Source: Saprospiraceae bacterium (GTDB taxonomy: Bacteria > Bacteroidota > Bacteroidia > Chitinophagales > Saprospiraceae). Taken from it: 43,281 bases of DNA. Below the pieces are notes generated by a model. The model searched no databases and was not told the DNA's origin. It saw only the letters and a program-made list of their open reading frames with translations. Both the position numbers and the translations under genes were made by a program. Where the stretch lies: NCBI GenBank assembly GCA_013002995.1, contig JABDLO010000127.1, positions 1-43,281 of the forward strand, in the 5' to 3' direction. This document shows positions 8,517-17,324 of this stretch, in pieces. Each line of letters begins with the position of its first letter. The stretch's first letter is position 1.

Positions 8517-8906
8517 ATGACAATAAGAATTTTGCAAGTCTCAGTATTGGTGTTGTTCTTATTAGGATGCAAGGATGTACCTTATAATTCCTATTCAAGT
8601 GACATCACTACAGGTGTAAACGTAGAAGAAGCGAAAAAATTGATTAAAGAACGGTCTGACTTAATTATAGTTGATGTAAGAACACCCCAAGAGTGGGAAG
8701 CTGGAAGTCTTCCCGGAACAATCAATATAGATGTTAAAGCCAATGATTTTGAGTCACAGATTAAAAAATTAGACTCTTCCGATACCTATCTGGTACACTG
8801 CCGCAGTGGGGCCAGAAGTACCAAAGCCGTGAAAGTTATGGAGGAGCAAGGTTTTAAAAATATCTATCATCTTGATGGTGGCTTTCTTGCCTGGACAAAA
8901 AAATAG
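8517..8906 (+). CDS. Rhodanese-domain lipoprotein
   Basis: 129 residues. A signal with lipobox LLGC places the lipid-linked Cys at residue 18, so the protein is anchored in a membrane facing the periplasm. A single rhodanese domain follows. IIVDVRTPQEWEAGSLPGTIN (50-70) is its CH2A-type motif, and the active-site loop HCRSGARS contains the catalytic Cys95, which would carry the persulfide. GGFLAW near the end is also typical. Single-domain rhodaneses move sulfane sulfur or serve redox roles; the acceptor is unknown. It is divergent from the small secreted protein at 7953-8492 and followed by a beta-barrel gene after 58 bp. Confidence 0.92.
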   Translation: MTIRILQVSVLVLFLLGCKDVPYNSYSSDITTGVNVEEAKKLIKERSDLIIVDVRTPQEWEAGSLPGTINIDVKANDFESQIKKLDSSDTYLVHCRSGARSTKAVKVMEEQGFKNIYHLDGGFLAWTKK

Positions 8907-8964
8907 TCGGATTTCTTAGGGTACTGCTTTACATTTTGTGTCATGTACGTGGAACCTATTAACA

Positions 8965-9699
8965 ATGATGAGAAGAAAACTAATTATCCTCGGGCTAATT
9001 CTAGCTAGCGTAAACTTATTAGATGCTCAAAAGATTTTTGTTTGGTTTGATGCAGGGCTGAAAGCTCAGGCGGGACCTACAGGACTTTATAACCAAGCAG
9101 TTGTAGATGCTGCTGACGTCGACTACGCCATTTCCTCAGGCCTTTCATATGGAGCTAAATTTGGAGTAAACTTCGGCTATAATGCTGTGACCTTTGATGT
9201 CATGCTCAATGATTCAAAAGCCGAATTTGAGCACCAGGACTTTGTAGGGTCAACTGAGGTAAGAACTTCTACCCTTGATCTTTATGTCTTATATAGAAAT
9301 GAAAAGAATCTCAGTTATTTTGAGATCGGACCTAAATATTCATTCTTGAGAGATGCCTCCTGGAGGCGGATTGCAGATGGATCATCTTCTGATCCGACAG
9401 ATGTAACGGACCAGTATAAAGGAGGATTTGCTGGAGTTCTTGGCTTTGGTGTAAACCTTGTGGGTACGGATGGACGCTTCAGTGGCAAACTGGGATTGAG
9501 ATTTGAATATGGAATTACAGATATAGTATCTGAAGAAGGACAACTGGCGAATGCACCTGTGCTTGTAGATGGCTTATATACTGATGGATATAAAGGATCG
9601 CATCCGATATTTGCAGGAGTGGTATTTGAGTTGAATTGGGGTATCGGTTATTACGGAGTAACTAAATGTGGAGGAAGGACTAAGTTCTTCTTTTTATAA
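8965..9699 (+). CDS. Probable outer-membrane beta-barrel protein
   Basis: An upstream GTG at 8938 is possible, but the ATG-ATG pair at 8965/8968 starts a good signal peptide (MMRRKLIILGLILASVNLLDAQ), so I choose 8965. The mature ~220 residues alternate polar and aromatic or hydrophobic positions as in small beta-barrels (SYGAKFGVNFGYNAVTFDV, GKLGLRFEYGITDI, FAGVVFELNWGIGYYG). The end (CGGRTKFFFL) is unlike the usual single terminal aromatic residue. No specific family is recognised. A terminator lies 58 bp downstream. Confidence 0.75.
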   Translation: MMRRKLIILGLILASVNLLDAQKIFVWFDAGLKAQAGPTGLYNQAVVDAADVDYAISSGLSYGAKFGVNFGYNAVTFDVMLNDSKAEFEHQDFVGSTEVRTSTLDLYVLYRNEKNLSYFEIGPKYSFLRDASWRRIADGSSSDPTDVTDQYKGGFAGVLGFGVNLVGTDGRFSGKLGLRFEYGITDIVSEEGQLANAPVLVDGLYTDGYKGSHPIFAGVVFELNWGIGYYGVTKCGGRTKFFFL

Positions 9700-9756
9700 A
9701 GATAAATTAATGAGATGTAAACCTGGAAAATTACATTTCATTCCATAAGCCTTGTG

Positions 9757-9780
9757 AGCCCCATTGATTGGGGCTTTTTT
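9757..9780 (+). terminator. Rho-independent terminator
   Basis: Stem AGCCCCA (9757-9763) pairs with TGGGGCT (9769-9775) around a 5-nt loop, followed by TTTTTT. It ends the plus-strand unit before the convergent Fe-S gene. Confidence 0.88.
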
Positions 9781-9789
9781 ATTTACATT

Positions 9790-10194
9790 TTATTCGAAGT
9801 CTATTCCTCTATGTGATCCATCACAAAATGGCTTATTGGCCGATTGTCCACATCTGCATATAGAAGCTCTTTTCATCTCCGTAACAGAACCATCAACATT
9901 TTTAATTGTAATCGGTGACTTGATCACGCAAGGTCCACCTTTTATGATTTCGATTTCTGCGTTTTTATTTTCTTGTTCGTTCATGACTATATTGGTTTTA
10001 TAAGATAATGCACCTGAGGGGCACTTATCAATTGCAGTTTTAATTTCTGCTATTGAACCTCCAGAAACATCGATCCATGGTTTATCATTTGGTTTGAATA
10101 CACCTGGCAAGTTCTTGACACAATTAGCAGAGTGTATGCATAATTCCGGCTTCCAGATTACAGTAAGATCTTCTTTTTTATATTTTTTTTGCAT
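9790..10194 (-). CDS. 4Fe-4S mono-cluster (YjdI-like) domain fused to a CDGSH iron-sulfur domain
   Basis: 134 residues with two iron-sulfur modules. The N-terminal one (1-70) has Cys19, His21, Cys25 and Cys58 in the pattern of the YjdI/Fer4_19 family, including CIHSANCVKNLPGVF and KCPSGALSY. The C-terminal one is a textbook CDGSH site, CRCGQSANKPFCDGSH, with ligands Cys113, Cys115, Cys124 and His128. CDGSH domains carry a redox-active 2Fe-2S cluster. There is no signal peptide, so it is cytoplasmic. A MarR-type gene lies 23 bp upstream on the same strand and probably shares its transcript, suggesting a redox-stress or electron-transfer role; the partner is unknown. Confidence 0.93.
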   Translation of the reverse strand: MQKKYKKEDLTVIWKPELCIHSANCVKNLPGVFKPNDKPWIDVSGGSIAEIKTAIDKCPSGALSYKTNIVMNEQENKNAEIEIIKGGPCVIKSPITIKNVDGSVTEMKRASICRCGQSANKPFCDGSHRGIDFE

Positions 10195-10217
10195 AAGCAG
10201 AATTTACAACTTTTAAA

Positions 10218-10667
10218 CTATCCACGCAATTTATCTAAAAGATCGCTTAGTTGTACAGCTTCTTCGTCAGACAAACTTTGAGTTTCAGCAAGCATGTTAT
10301 CTAATTTAACCTGGATCTCTTCGACAAGATCTAAACCTTTATCAGTAATCGTGATGGAAACCATGCGCCTGTTGTGCTCGTGTGTACACCTATTTAGCAA
10401 TCCCATTTTAACCATCTTATCTACAAGCCTGGTAAGGTCTCTACCTTTATCAATCATAACTTCAAGGATATAACCAGGTGTTGCAGGATTGGGATGCTGC
10501 CCCCTCACAATCCTCAACACATTGTAATGCTGGGATTTAATACTGTACCGTTTAAAAATCCTTTCCTGCCTGTCTCTAACAAGATTAGAAGTATACCACA
10601 GGTTCAACAATGCCTTATGATAATCAGAGACAAAAGATTTTTGTTTTATTACTTTAGAAAATTCCAA
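10218..10667 (-). CDS. MarR-family winged-helix transcriptional regulator
   Basis: 149 residues with the MarR layout. A helical dimer region is followed by a winged helix-turn-helix around YNVLRIVRGQ and PATPGYILEVM. KMVKMGLLNR is next, then the wing with the conserved basic segment CTHEHNRRMVSITITDKGLDLV. A C-terminal dimer helix follows (LSDEEAVQLSDLLDKLRG). It probably heads a two-gene unit with the Fe-S protein downstream (23-bp gap). MarR proteins usually autoregulate and respond to small aromatics or oxidants, but no ligand can be inferred. No clear operator palindrome was identified upstream. Confidence 0.92.
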   Translation of the reverse strand: MEFSKVIKQKSFVSDYHKALLNLWYTSNLVRDRQERIFKRYSIKSQHYNVLRIVRGQHPNPATPGYILEVMIDKGRDLTRLVDKMVKMGLLNRCTHEHNRRMVSITITDKGLDLVEEIQVKLDNMLAETQSLSDEEAVQLSDLLDKLRG

Positions 10668-10764
10668 TTCTCGCTTTGTTTTTAATCTGATTAATTTGTA
10701 ACAAGAGAGAGAATATTTGGTTCAAGAAGGTACCTTTAGAATTAAAATTTAACACTTTTCATTT

Positions 10765-11397
10765 ATGATTTTGGTTGATGATGTCATAAAAACTAAATGT
10801 CCAATACTCAGTCTATGGATTATTAAAGGAAGTATTGATAATTCCCGCAAGGATTCTACTTCGCACTTAATTGATGAATTATCTGATAATAAGGAATTTC
10901 ATGACTCCAGAATTGAGCCTATCATTCATGCGCGATCTGCTTACAAAGCATTGGGCAAGGAGCCCAGCCGATATAGACCTTCTGCAGAAGCACTTAGAAG
11001 AAGGTTAAAATCTGGGAAATCCTTATATAAGATATCACCAGCAGTTGACATAATAAATATCATATCCATTGAGTCAGGGATATCAATTGGGGGATATGAT
11101 TTCGAAAACGTAAATCCTCCTATTTCCTTAAGAAGTGGAGGAAATGAACCTTATGAGGCAGTGGGTCGTGGATTGCTTAACATTGCTCAATTACCTTGCC
11201 TATATGACACCATAGGACCATTTGGCAGCCCTACAAGTGACTCGGTTAGAACAATGATAAAAGATGAAACCAGTGAATTTTTAATGGTGTTTTATGATTT
11301 TGGAAGTTACTCGTTGACGGAGAAATTTGTAAATCGTGCTGGAGAACTGTTGGAAAAATATTGTATCTTTTCACCGGAACACATTGGTCTTTTATGA
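10765..11397 (+). CDS. B3/4 (phenylalanyl-tRNA-synthetase-like) domain protein
   Basis: 210 residues without signal or membrane segments. AYKALGKEPSRYRPSAEALR is the signature of the stand-alone B3/4-domain family (COG3382), related to the editing module of the PheRS beta subunit. GGYDFENVNPPISLRSGG and GPFGSPTSDSVRTMI are also in keeping. In PheRS this module hydrolyses mischarged Tyr-tRNA-Phe. Whether the free-standing proteins edit tRNA or act on small molecules is not settled. The stop overlaps the next start by 4 bp (ATGA), so translation of the two is coupled. Confidence 0.85.
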   Translation: MILVDDVIKTKCPILSLWIIKGSIDNSRKDSTSHLIDELSDNKEFHDSRIEPIIHARSAYKALGKEPSRYRPSAEALRRRLKSGKSLYKISPAVDIINIISIESGISIGGYDFENVNPPISLRSGGNEPYEAVGRGLLNIAQLPCLYDTIGPFGSPTSDSVRTMIKDETSEFLMVFYDFGSYSLTEKFVNRAGELLEKYCIFSPEHIGLL

Positions 11398-12164
11398 ATC
11401 CTTTTTCACAGATACTTGATGCCATATACTACTTAAGGATATCACCGGATTTCATTAGAAATCATCGGTTATGGGAAGGATATTGGAAGGTAGGATGGGT
11501 TGCCAGAGGTACGGTTATCTTAGGGGCCATCATCTGTTTATTCTTTTTTATTGATGTAAGTCGTGGATTCCAGGAATTAATGTCTCCCCTTCCACAATAT
11601 GACTCTGCCAGCCTGGGAAGTGTCATGGATAAGGTATACTTTGATGGAGGTCTTAAATACCTGATTCTCATCTTATTAGAGATGGTTATCTTTTACTTTA
11701 CTGTAAGGACGCTAGATGTTGTTAAAGGGACTGACACTGAGACTAGTCCTAAGGATTTCATAGATGCACAATTCAGGATGATAAAGGTATCATTCAGGAA
11801 TTATATACAGGAAATTATTCTTGGAACGCTCATTTCAATTGCTCTAGGAATTTTCGGAATGACATGGCTAAAATCAATGGCTCTGATTATGGTACAGTTC
11901 TATTTCATAGGATTTGCTTTCATGGATAATTACTATGAGCAGAACGACCTCCCGATCAGGGAAAGTGCTAAATACATCAGGACCCATGTTTATGCTGCTA
12001 TAGTCATAGGAGCAATTGGCTATCTCTTGTTTATGATCCCACTCCTTGGAGCATTACTAGGACCTTTTATCTGTGCAGTTGCGGCAACGCTTTACCTCCA
12101 CCATAAATCCATCACCGATGAATCTGTTTTAGATCTTGAAGGTGAGGGAGAACTGGCAATATGA
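11394..12164 (+). CDS. EI24/CysZ-like multi-pass membrane protein
   Basis: The start at 11394 overlaps the previous stop as ATGA; an in-frame start at 11361 would add 11 implausible residues. About 256 residues contain roughly six hydrophobic segments: TVILGAIICLFFFI, YLILILLEMVIFYF, IILGTLISIALGIFG, ALIMVQFYFIGFAFM, and a final hairpin IVIGAIGYLLFMIPLLGALLG. The pattern WEGYWKVGWV near the start and FMDNYYEQN followed by IPLLGALLGPFICAVAATLYLH resembles the EI24 (PF07264) family, which includes the sulfate transporter CysZ. Substrate unknown. It ends tail-to-tail with the next minus-strand gene with no spacing. Confidence 0.65.
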   Translation: MNPFSQILDAIYYLRISPDFIRNHRLWEGYWKVGWVARGTVILGAIICLFFFIDVSRGFQELMSPLPQYDSASLGSVMDKVYFDGGLKYLILILLEMVIFYFTVRTLDVVKGTDTETSPKDFIDAQFRMIKVSFRNYIQEIILGTLISIALGIFGMTWLKSMALIMVQFYFIGFAFMDNYYEQNDLPIRESAKYIRTHVYAAIVIGAIGYLLFMIPLLGALLGPFICAVAATLYLHHKSITDESVLDLEGEGELAI

Positions 12165-13586
12165 TTATTCAGAACCCAGGGCTTTCTTCTTTTCATTTTC
12201 AATCCTGATGATATCATCCATGATTGACTCTATTTCTTCAGCAGGGAAATTCTTGATCAAAATCTCTTTCTCTCTATTGAGGATATACATTTTAGGAGTC
12301 TGACGAACGTCATACTTTAGTTTGAATCTTGATCGATGGTTAGGGTCTACTCCATTGTAGAAGCCTTCCATTTTTTTCTCTTTTATGTAATCCCAACAGG
12401 CAGTTGTATCTCGCTTGGTACAGATCGCTAGTACGTTTACCCCTTTATCCTTGTATTTATCATAGAAATCCACAAGGAAAGGTGTTGCTTTTTTACAGTG
12501 CCCGCAATCATAGGCATAAAAATATAGCAAAGTATAATCTGAATCTAAATCATATAGGCTTATTTCACTCTGATCCTGTTGAATCACTTTAATATCCTGA
12601 GCTTTTTTCCCGATTAGGGTCGGTCGGAGCATGTTAGCATTATCGATCAGTTTATTCAATGTTTCTTCATCGACCCACTCAGCTTTACCTGAAGAATAAT
12701 ACTTATCCACCATATAAACATAGATGGCATCCATGCCAACAATTTTAGACTTGGCATAATTATTCAGGAAATGGCTTATATAAAAGCGCTGTGTTTCTTG
12801 AGCAGGAGCTGCTTTCTTAAGTATATGCTCAATCGATAAGATGATACTATCAGGAATCTGAGGAGTAAGACGATCTACATAATTAGTAATCCTCTGGTGA
12901 AGATATGGCATTCTGAGATTAATGCTATCTCCGAGATCAATGTAGTCAAAGTAGTGGTCTTTGTAATAATAAAACTTCTGATTGTTGATTTCTTCTTCTG
13001 TCCCTTTAAATTCAGGAAAATCAATATTGAAAGAAGACTTTAATAATCTTGAGGTTATGAAATCGGGATATTGGCTGACTATATTTAGCTGATAGTTTTT
13101 TACTTTTAGGTCTATTTCAGCCATCTTGATTTCAGCTTCTTCATCTACCTCATTTCTTGCTTTCGCATCCTCAATGGCCTTCCGATAAATTTCAGCCTCT
13201 TTGTTTTGAGATTGAATAAAATCAATGTACTGATAGAAGGTTTCATTATCCTTACTTCCGTCAAATGTAACCCTACCGATATCATTTTTATCCACCTTCA
13301 TGGTAAAGTTCTGTTCGCTTCCATTTACAGCAAACTGTACGAAATCGTTATTAGGTTTAAATATGGCCAGATACATTCCTGGATGCAAAGACGCTTCACC
13401 TTCCATCACAAATGTTCCGTCAGTACCTATTAATGTATCCTGTACCAATTGACGGTCAGCATAATAATACCCAGTGATAAGGGTGTCATTTTCATAGTTG
13501 GTCGTCTCTATAGTTACCTTGTAACCATCCTGAGCAAAGGAAAATATTGAAGTAAATACTAATGCTATATGCAGTATCAATCTCAT
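12165..13586 (-). CDS. TlpA/thioredoxin-like thiol-disulfide oxidoreductase with DUF4369/DUF5106-like N-terminus
   Basis: I choose the ATG at 13586, which opens a signal peptide (MRLILHIALVFTSIFSFAQ); the frame reaches 13625 but that extension precedes the signal. About 473 residues. An N-terminal beta domain (YKVTIETTNYENDTLI, GTFVMEGEA) looks like DUF4369. A helical middle with PDSIILSIEHILKKA is like DUF5106. The C-terminal thioredoxin fold has the redox motif CGHC in FYAYDCGHCKKATPF and the cis-proline region VRQTPKMYIL. Such proteins act in the periplasm in disulfide exchange or cytochrome maturation. It lies 73 bp downstream of pyrB on the same strand and may be read through from it, though the function is unrelated. 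Confidence 0.88.
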   Translation of the reverse strand: MRLILHIALVFTSIFSFAQDGYKVTIETTNYENDTLITGYYYADRQLVQDTLIGTDGTFVMEGEASLHPGMYLAIFKPNNDFVQFAVNGSEQNFTMKVDKNDIGRVTFDGSKDNETFYQYIDFIQSQNKEAEIYRKAIEDAKARNEVDEEAEIKMAEIDLKVKNYQLNIVSQYPDFITSRLLKSSFNIDFPEFKGTEEEINNQKFYYYKDHYFDYIDLGDSINLRMPYLHQRITNYVDRLTPQIPDSIILSIEHILKKAAPAQETQRFYISHFLNNYAKSKIVGMDAIYVYMVDKYYSSGKAEWVDEETLNKLIDNANMLRPTLIGKKAQDIKVIQQDQSEISLYDLDSDYTLLYFYAYDCGHCKKATPFLVDFYDKYKDKGVNVLAICTKRDTTACWDYIKEKKMEGFYNGVDPNHRSRFKLKYDVRQTPKMYILNREKEILIKNFPAEEIESIMDDIIRIENEKKKALGSE

Positions 13587-13659
13587 TTTATCTTGATTTA
13601 TTCCACAACGATAACCTCGAGTCATAACAAGAAAGTTTAACGCTGGTTTGATTTAATTA

Positions 13660-14607
13660 TTAATTAACTGTTTTTATTCCGGCTCTTCCTGCAAGAAGAT
13701 ATAAAACGGCCATTCTTACTGCCACCCCATTCTCTACTTGTTGCAGAATAATAGATTGGTCAGAATCAGCAACATCACTGGAGATTTCCACTCCTCTATT
13801 TATTGGGCCGGGATGCATGATAATGATGTCTTTATTAACCTTATCTAACCTTTGTTTATTAACTCCATAATACAAGGCATATTCTCGTAATGATGGAATG
13901 AATTTAATATCCTGTCTTTCTAGTTGAATCCTTAATATATTGGCGATGTCACACCATTGCAATGCTTCATCTATATTATGTGTCACTGATACCCCAAGCT
14001 TGCCTATATGCTTAGGTATTAACGTAGCAGGACCACATACTTTAACTTCAGCACCTAGTTTTTGTAAGCAGAAGATGTTGCTTAGAGCAACTCTGCTGTG
14101 CATGATATCCCCTATTATGACAACTTTTTTTCCTGATAAGCTGCCCACCTGCTCTCTTATGGAGAAAGCATCCAGAAGTGCTTGTGTAGGGTGTTCATGT
14201 GTGCCATCACCGGCGTTGACAATATTGGCATCTATGTGCTGGGCAAGAAAGTGATGTGCACCAGGTGCTGGATGTCGCATCACTACCATATCAACCTTCA
14301 TAGAAAGGATGTTATTGACTGTGTCCAGTAAGGTCTCCCCTTTCTTTACAGAACTGGATGAAGCAGAAAAATTAATAACATCAGCAGATAATCTCTTTTC
14401 AGCCAATTCAAATGAAAGCTTGGTCCTTGTACTATTTTCAAAGAATAAATTGGCGATGGTAATGTCTCTTAGAGAAGGAACTTTCTTAATCGGACGGTTG
14501 ATGACTTCCTTGAAGTTGTCGGCAGTTCTGAAAATGAGATCTATATCATCTTTATTGATGTACTTAATTCCAAGGAGATGCTTGGTGCTAATTAATGATT
14601 TACTCAT
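13660..14607 (-). CDS. pyrB: Aspartate carbamoyltransferase catalytic subunit
   Basis: 315 residues, usual length. It joins carbamoyl phosphate and aspartate in the second committed step of pyrimidine synthesis. The carbamoyl-phosphate loop is FFENSTRTKLSFE (56-68). HPAPGAHHF (112-120), DGTHEHPTQALLDAF (134-148), GDIMHSRVALSN and HPGPINRGVEI complete the active site. No pyrI regulatory gene is present, and pyrR overlaps the start by 4 bp (ATGA), so control likely comes from PyrR rather than by allosteric subunits. The upstream single-domain asparaginase and divergent aminotransferase could both affect its aspartate supply. Confidence 0.97.
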   Translation of the reverse strand: MSKSLISTKHLLGIKYINKDDIDLIFRTADNFKEVINRPIKKVPSLRDITIANLFFENSTRTKLSFELAEKRLSADVINFSASSSSVKKGETLLDTVNNILSMKVDMVVMRHPAPGAHHFLAQHIDANIVNAGDGTHEHPTQALLDAFSIREQVGSLSGKKVVIIGDIMHSRVALSNIFCLQKLGAEVKVCGPATLIPKHIGKLGVSVTHNIDEALQWCDIANILRIQLERQDIKFIPSLREYALYYGVNKQRLDKVNKDIIIMHPGPINRGVEISSDVADSDQSIILQQVENGVAVRMAVLYLLAGRAGIKTVN

Positions 14608-15167
14608 TTTTTCTTTTCTTCTTTAGAAGGAAATAATAATACCTGGTCAATCCCATCCAGGTGCTCCCATTCAACTTTTACATATTCTTCCTGTAAGGCA
14701 TCAACAACAACACCTGAATAGTCTGACTTAATCGGAAAATGTCTGTTAAACCTCCTATCTACCAGAGTCATCAGTTCCAATTTACTAGGTCTTCCAAAAT
14801 CCATCAATGCAGCAATCGCTGCGTGAACGGTACGACCGGTGAATAATACATCATCAATAAGAATGACATTTTTATCCTCAATTAAAAAATTTATATCCGT
14901 ACTTGAAACTTTAATTGGAGTATCTCTTCTGCGGAAATCATCGCGATAAAAACTGATATCCAGCTTTCCAAATGTTATTTTCTCCTTTGGAAATAGCTTT
15001 TTAATTTTAGGTACAATACGTTCCGCAAGTATGACTCCCCGCTCTTGAACTCCTATGAAGCATACGTCATCCAGGTTCCTGTAGGATTCTCTGACTTCAT
15101 GACATAGTCGCTCAATCGTCAGCCCAAATCTTATATTGTCGAGAATTACTTTGGTCATGATGGACAT
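14604..15167 (-). CDS. pyrR: PyrR: pyrimidine operon regulator / uracil phosphoribosyltransferase
   Basis: About 187 residues from the ATG at 15167 (ATG at 15158 and TTG at 15179 are alternatives). The PRPP-binding loop VILIDDVLFTGRTVHAA, preceded by GVQERGVILAERI and followed by LELMTLVDRRF, identifies PyrR of the type I phosphoribosyltransferase family. In Firmicutes it binds pyr mRNA and causes attenuation; many homologues also have UPRT activity. It is translationally coupled to pyrB. I did not find a clear PyrR-binding stem-loop in the short 27-bp gap upstream of it, so its regulatory mode here is open. Confidence 0.93.
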   Translation of the reverse strand: MSIMTKVILDNIRFGLTIERLCHEVRESYRNLDDVCFIGVQERGVILAERIVPKIKKLFPKEKITFGKLDISFYRDDFRRRDTPIKVSSTDINFLIEDKNVILIDDVLFTGRTVHAAIAALMDFGRPSKLELMTLVDRRFNRHFPIKSDYSGVVVDALQEEYVKVEWEHLDGIDQVLLFPSKEEKKK

Positions 15168-15206
15168 TATCAGCAGCAAATATAATTATTAATCGTCACC
15201 GATGAA

Positions 15207-15698
15207 TCAAGCGATTTCCTCAAAATATCCTGTTATACGATTTTTTCTTACTTCATCCCATTGAAAATACCTACCGTTCATAGACACATAGATTCCCGGA
15301 TCTAAGACTTGAACAAAAGCAAGTGCACTCCCCAGATTAAAAAACCCATCGGAAGAAGTCCCAAAAGCATATGGAATCATAGCCCCTGTCAAGACAATCG
15401 TTTTATCCTTTATTTCAGAATCAGCAAGATAACTCGCTGTCTCAACCATGGTATCAGTCCCATGAGTAACTACAATTTTATCCGTCTTCGACCTTCGGCA
15501 GTTGTGAGCAATGATCCCCCTATCCTCAACTGTCATCTCCAGGCTATCAATCATCATCAATGTTTTGACATCTATAGGTAAGGTGCACCTACCAGTCTCA
15601 AACATAGAATACAAATGCGTATCCTTAAAGAATAATTTTCCTTCAATGTAATTATAGTCTTTATCGAATGTGCCTCCTGTAACAAAGATTTGTATCAT
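15207..15698 (-). CDS. Single-domain (half-length) asparaginase-family protein
   Basis: 163 residues, matching only the N-terminal catalytic domain of type I L-asparaginases (normally ~330). VTGGTFDKDY holds the first nucleophile Thr10. VTHGTDTMVETASYL holds the second Thr81-Asp82 pair. LTGAMIPYAFGTSSDGFFNL and MNGRYFQWDEVRKNR align with the later part of that domain, so the key residues are present. The substrate-specificity C-terminal domain is absent, and the following gene begins 40 bp later, so this is not a recent frameshift. Short asparaginase-domain proteins are a known but poorly studied group. It lies between the carboxylase subunit and pyrR in a tight operon, where aspartate supply for PyrB is an attractive but unproven role. 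Confidence 0.85.
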   Translation of the reverse strand: MIQIFVTGGTFDKDYNYIEGKLFFKDTHLYSMFETGRCTLPIDVKTLMMIDSLEMTVEDRGIIAHNCRRSKTDKIVVTHGTDTMVETASYLADSEIKDKTIVLTGAMIPYAFGTSSDGFFNLGSALAFVQVLDPGIYVSMNGRYFQWDEVRKNRITGYFEEIA

Positions 15699-15716
15699 CT
15701 AATCTCATGGTATTAT

Positions 15717-17270
15717 TTATAATGGAATATTTCCGTGTTTCTTAACCGGAAGTTCTTTCTTTTTGTTTTCCAGCATTTCAAATGCCTTGATCAATTTCTG
15801 TCGTGTGATTTCAGGTGTTATCACCTCATCTATAAATCCTCTTGCTGCTGCTCTATATGGGTGAGCAAATTTCTGTGCATATTCTTCCTCTTTTTCCTTC
15901 ATAACCGCCTCTTTATCTTCAGCATTCTTTATTTCCTTACGGAAAATAATTTCACTGGCTCCTTTAGCTCCCATAACCGCTATTTCAGCAGAAGGCCAGG
16001 CATAATTTATATCTGCTCCTATGTGCTTGCTATTCATGACATCATAAGCACCACCATATGCCTTACGGGTTATAACTGTTACCCTTGGAACGGTAGCTTC
16101 TGAAAAAGCATACAACAACTTAGCTCCATTGGAGATGATTCCATTCCACTCCTGGTCTGTCCCCGGTAAAAACCCAGGAACATCCACTAGTACCAATAAT
16201 GGAATATTGAAGCAATCACAGAACCTGACGAACCTTGCACCTTTCTTACTGGAGTCTACATCTAGAACTCCTGCAAGACTCATAGGTTGATTGGCAACTA
16301 TTCCAATACTCCTCCCAGCTATTCTTGAAAATCCAACTACGATATTATCGGCATACTCTTTATGGATCTCAAGAAATGAATCTTCATCAACTACATTCCT
16401 GATGACATCTTTTATATCGTATGGATGCTGGGCACTCTGTGGAATGATATCATTCAATGCAGGCCTTAACTCCTCATCCTTTTTAACGTACTTCTTTCGA
16501 GGAGTTTTTTCTTCACAACTCTGTGGTATATAGGTCATTAGTTGTCGTAGCTTTTCAATCGCCTTGAGGTCATTTTTAGCTGTCAAGTGAGTAACACCTG
16601 ACTTGGAAGCATGAGATTGAGCTCCACCAAGATCTTCTGCTGAAACCTCCTCATTGGTTACCGTCTTAACCACATTAGGGCCAGTGACAAACATGTATGA
16701 AGTATGTTCTACCATCATGATGAAATCAGTGATGGCCGGACTGTAGACTGCTCCTCCAGCACAAGGTCCTATTATTGTAGATATCTGAGGAATAAAACCC
16801 GAAGCAATTGTATTTCTGTAAAAGATATCTGCATATCCTCCAAGTGATTTTACTCCTTCCTGGATCCTTGCACCTCCACTATCGTTCAGTCCGATCAGAG
16901 GAGCTTTATTGGCCATAGCCAAGTCCATTATTTTACATATCTTTTCAGCATGAGTTTCAGATAAAGATCCACCGAATACCGTAAAGTCCTGAGAATAAAC
17001 ATAAGTCAGCCTACCATTTATCTTACCATAGCCGGTAATTACCCCATCTCCCAGATAGACTTGCTTTTCCATTCCAAAATCCCTGGATCGGTGCTCTACC
17101 ATCATACCGATTTCTTCAAAAGTCCCTCTATCCATCAATAGTGAGATCCTTTCTCTTGCAGTAAGTTTTCCTTTCTGATGCTGTTTACTTATTCTTTCAC
17201 TTCCGCCTCCAGCTAATGCCTTTTCCTTTTTAGACTCCAGTAAATTAATCTTGGATTTCATAGACTCCAT
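15717..17270 (-). CDS. Acyl-CoA carboxylase beta subunit (propionyl-CoA carboxylase type)
   Basis: About 517 residues from the ATG at 17270 (MESMKSK); the frame extends to 17303 but that start is less likely. It is a carboxyltransferase with two crotonase-like halves. [19 protein letters not shown] is the usual opening. [11 protein letters not shown] and [13 protein letters not shown] form the first oxyanion hole. [18 protein letters not shown] and [11 protein letters not shown] form the second. It transfers CO2 from biotin to propionyl-CoA or another acyl-CoA, feeding methylmalonyl-CoA metabolism. The biotin-carrying alpha subunit is not in the window. It heads a minus-strand operon with asparaginase (18-bp gap), pyrR and pyrB. 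Confidence 0.94.
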   Translation of the reverse strand: MESMKSKINLLESKKEKALAGGGSERISKQHQKGKLTARERISLLMDRGTFEEIGMMVEHRSRDFGMEKQVYLGDGVITGYGKINGRLTYVYSQDFTVFGGSLSETHAEKICKIMDLAMANKAPLIGLNDSGGARIQEGVKSLGGYADIFYRNTIASGFIPQISTIIGPCAGGAVYSPAITDFIMMVEHTSYMFVTGPNVVKTVTNEEVSAEDLGGAQSHASKSGVTHLTAKNDLKAIEKLRQLMTYIPQSCEEKTPRKKYVKKDEELRPALNDIIPQSAQHPYDIKDVIRNVVDEDSFLEIHKEYADNIVVGFSRIAGRSIGIVANQPMSLAGVLDVDSSKKGARFVRFCDCFNIPLLVLVDVPGFLPGTDQEWNGIISNGAKLLYAFSEATVPRVTVITRKAYGGAYDVMNSKHIGADINYAWPSAEIAVMGAKGASEIIFRKEIKNAEDKEAVMKEKEEEYAQKFAHPYRAAARGFIDEVITPEITRQKLIKAFEMLENKKKELPVKKHGNIPL

Positions 17271-17303
17271 GGATATGGTATTTTTTGTTTCAAAAGGTGT
17301 CAC

Positions 17304-17324
17304 AAGGTAAGATTTATTTACCTT
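17304..17324. promoter_or_regulatory. Inverted repeat upstream of the carboxylase operon
   Basis: AAGGTAA (17304-17310) and TTACCTT (17318-17324) form a 7-bp dyad with a 7-nt spacer about 34 bp upstream of the chosen start. Position and symmetry would suit a repressor operator, but no cognate regulator is adjacent. A second dyad, GGAGAT/ATCTCC, lies at 17385-17405. Confidence 0.35.

Noticed and set aside
15735-16103. 122-codon plus-strand ORF, hydrophobic and Phe/Cys-rich
   Set aside because: Antisense to the carboxylase C-terminus; no signal, motif or promoter supports it.
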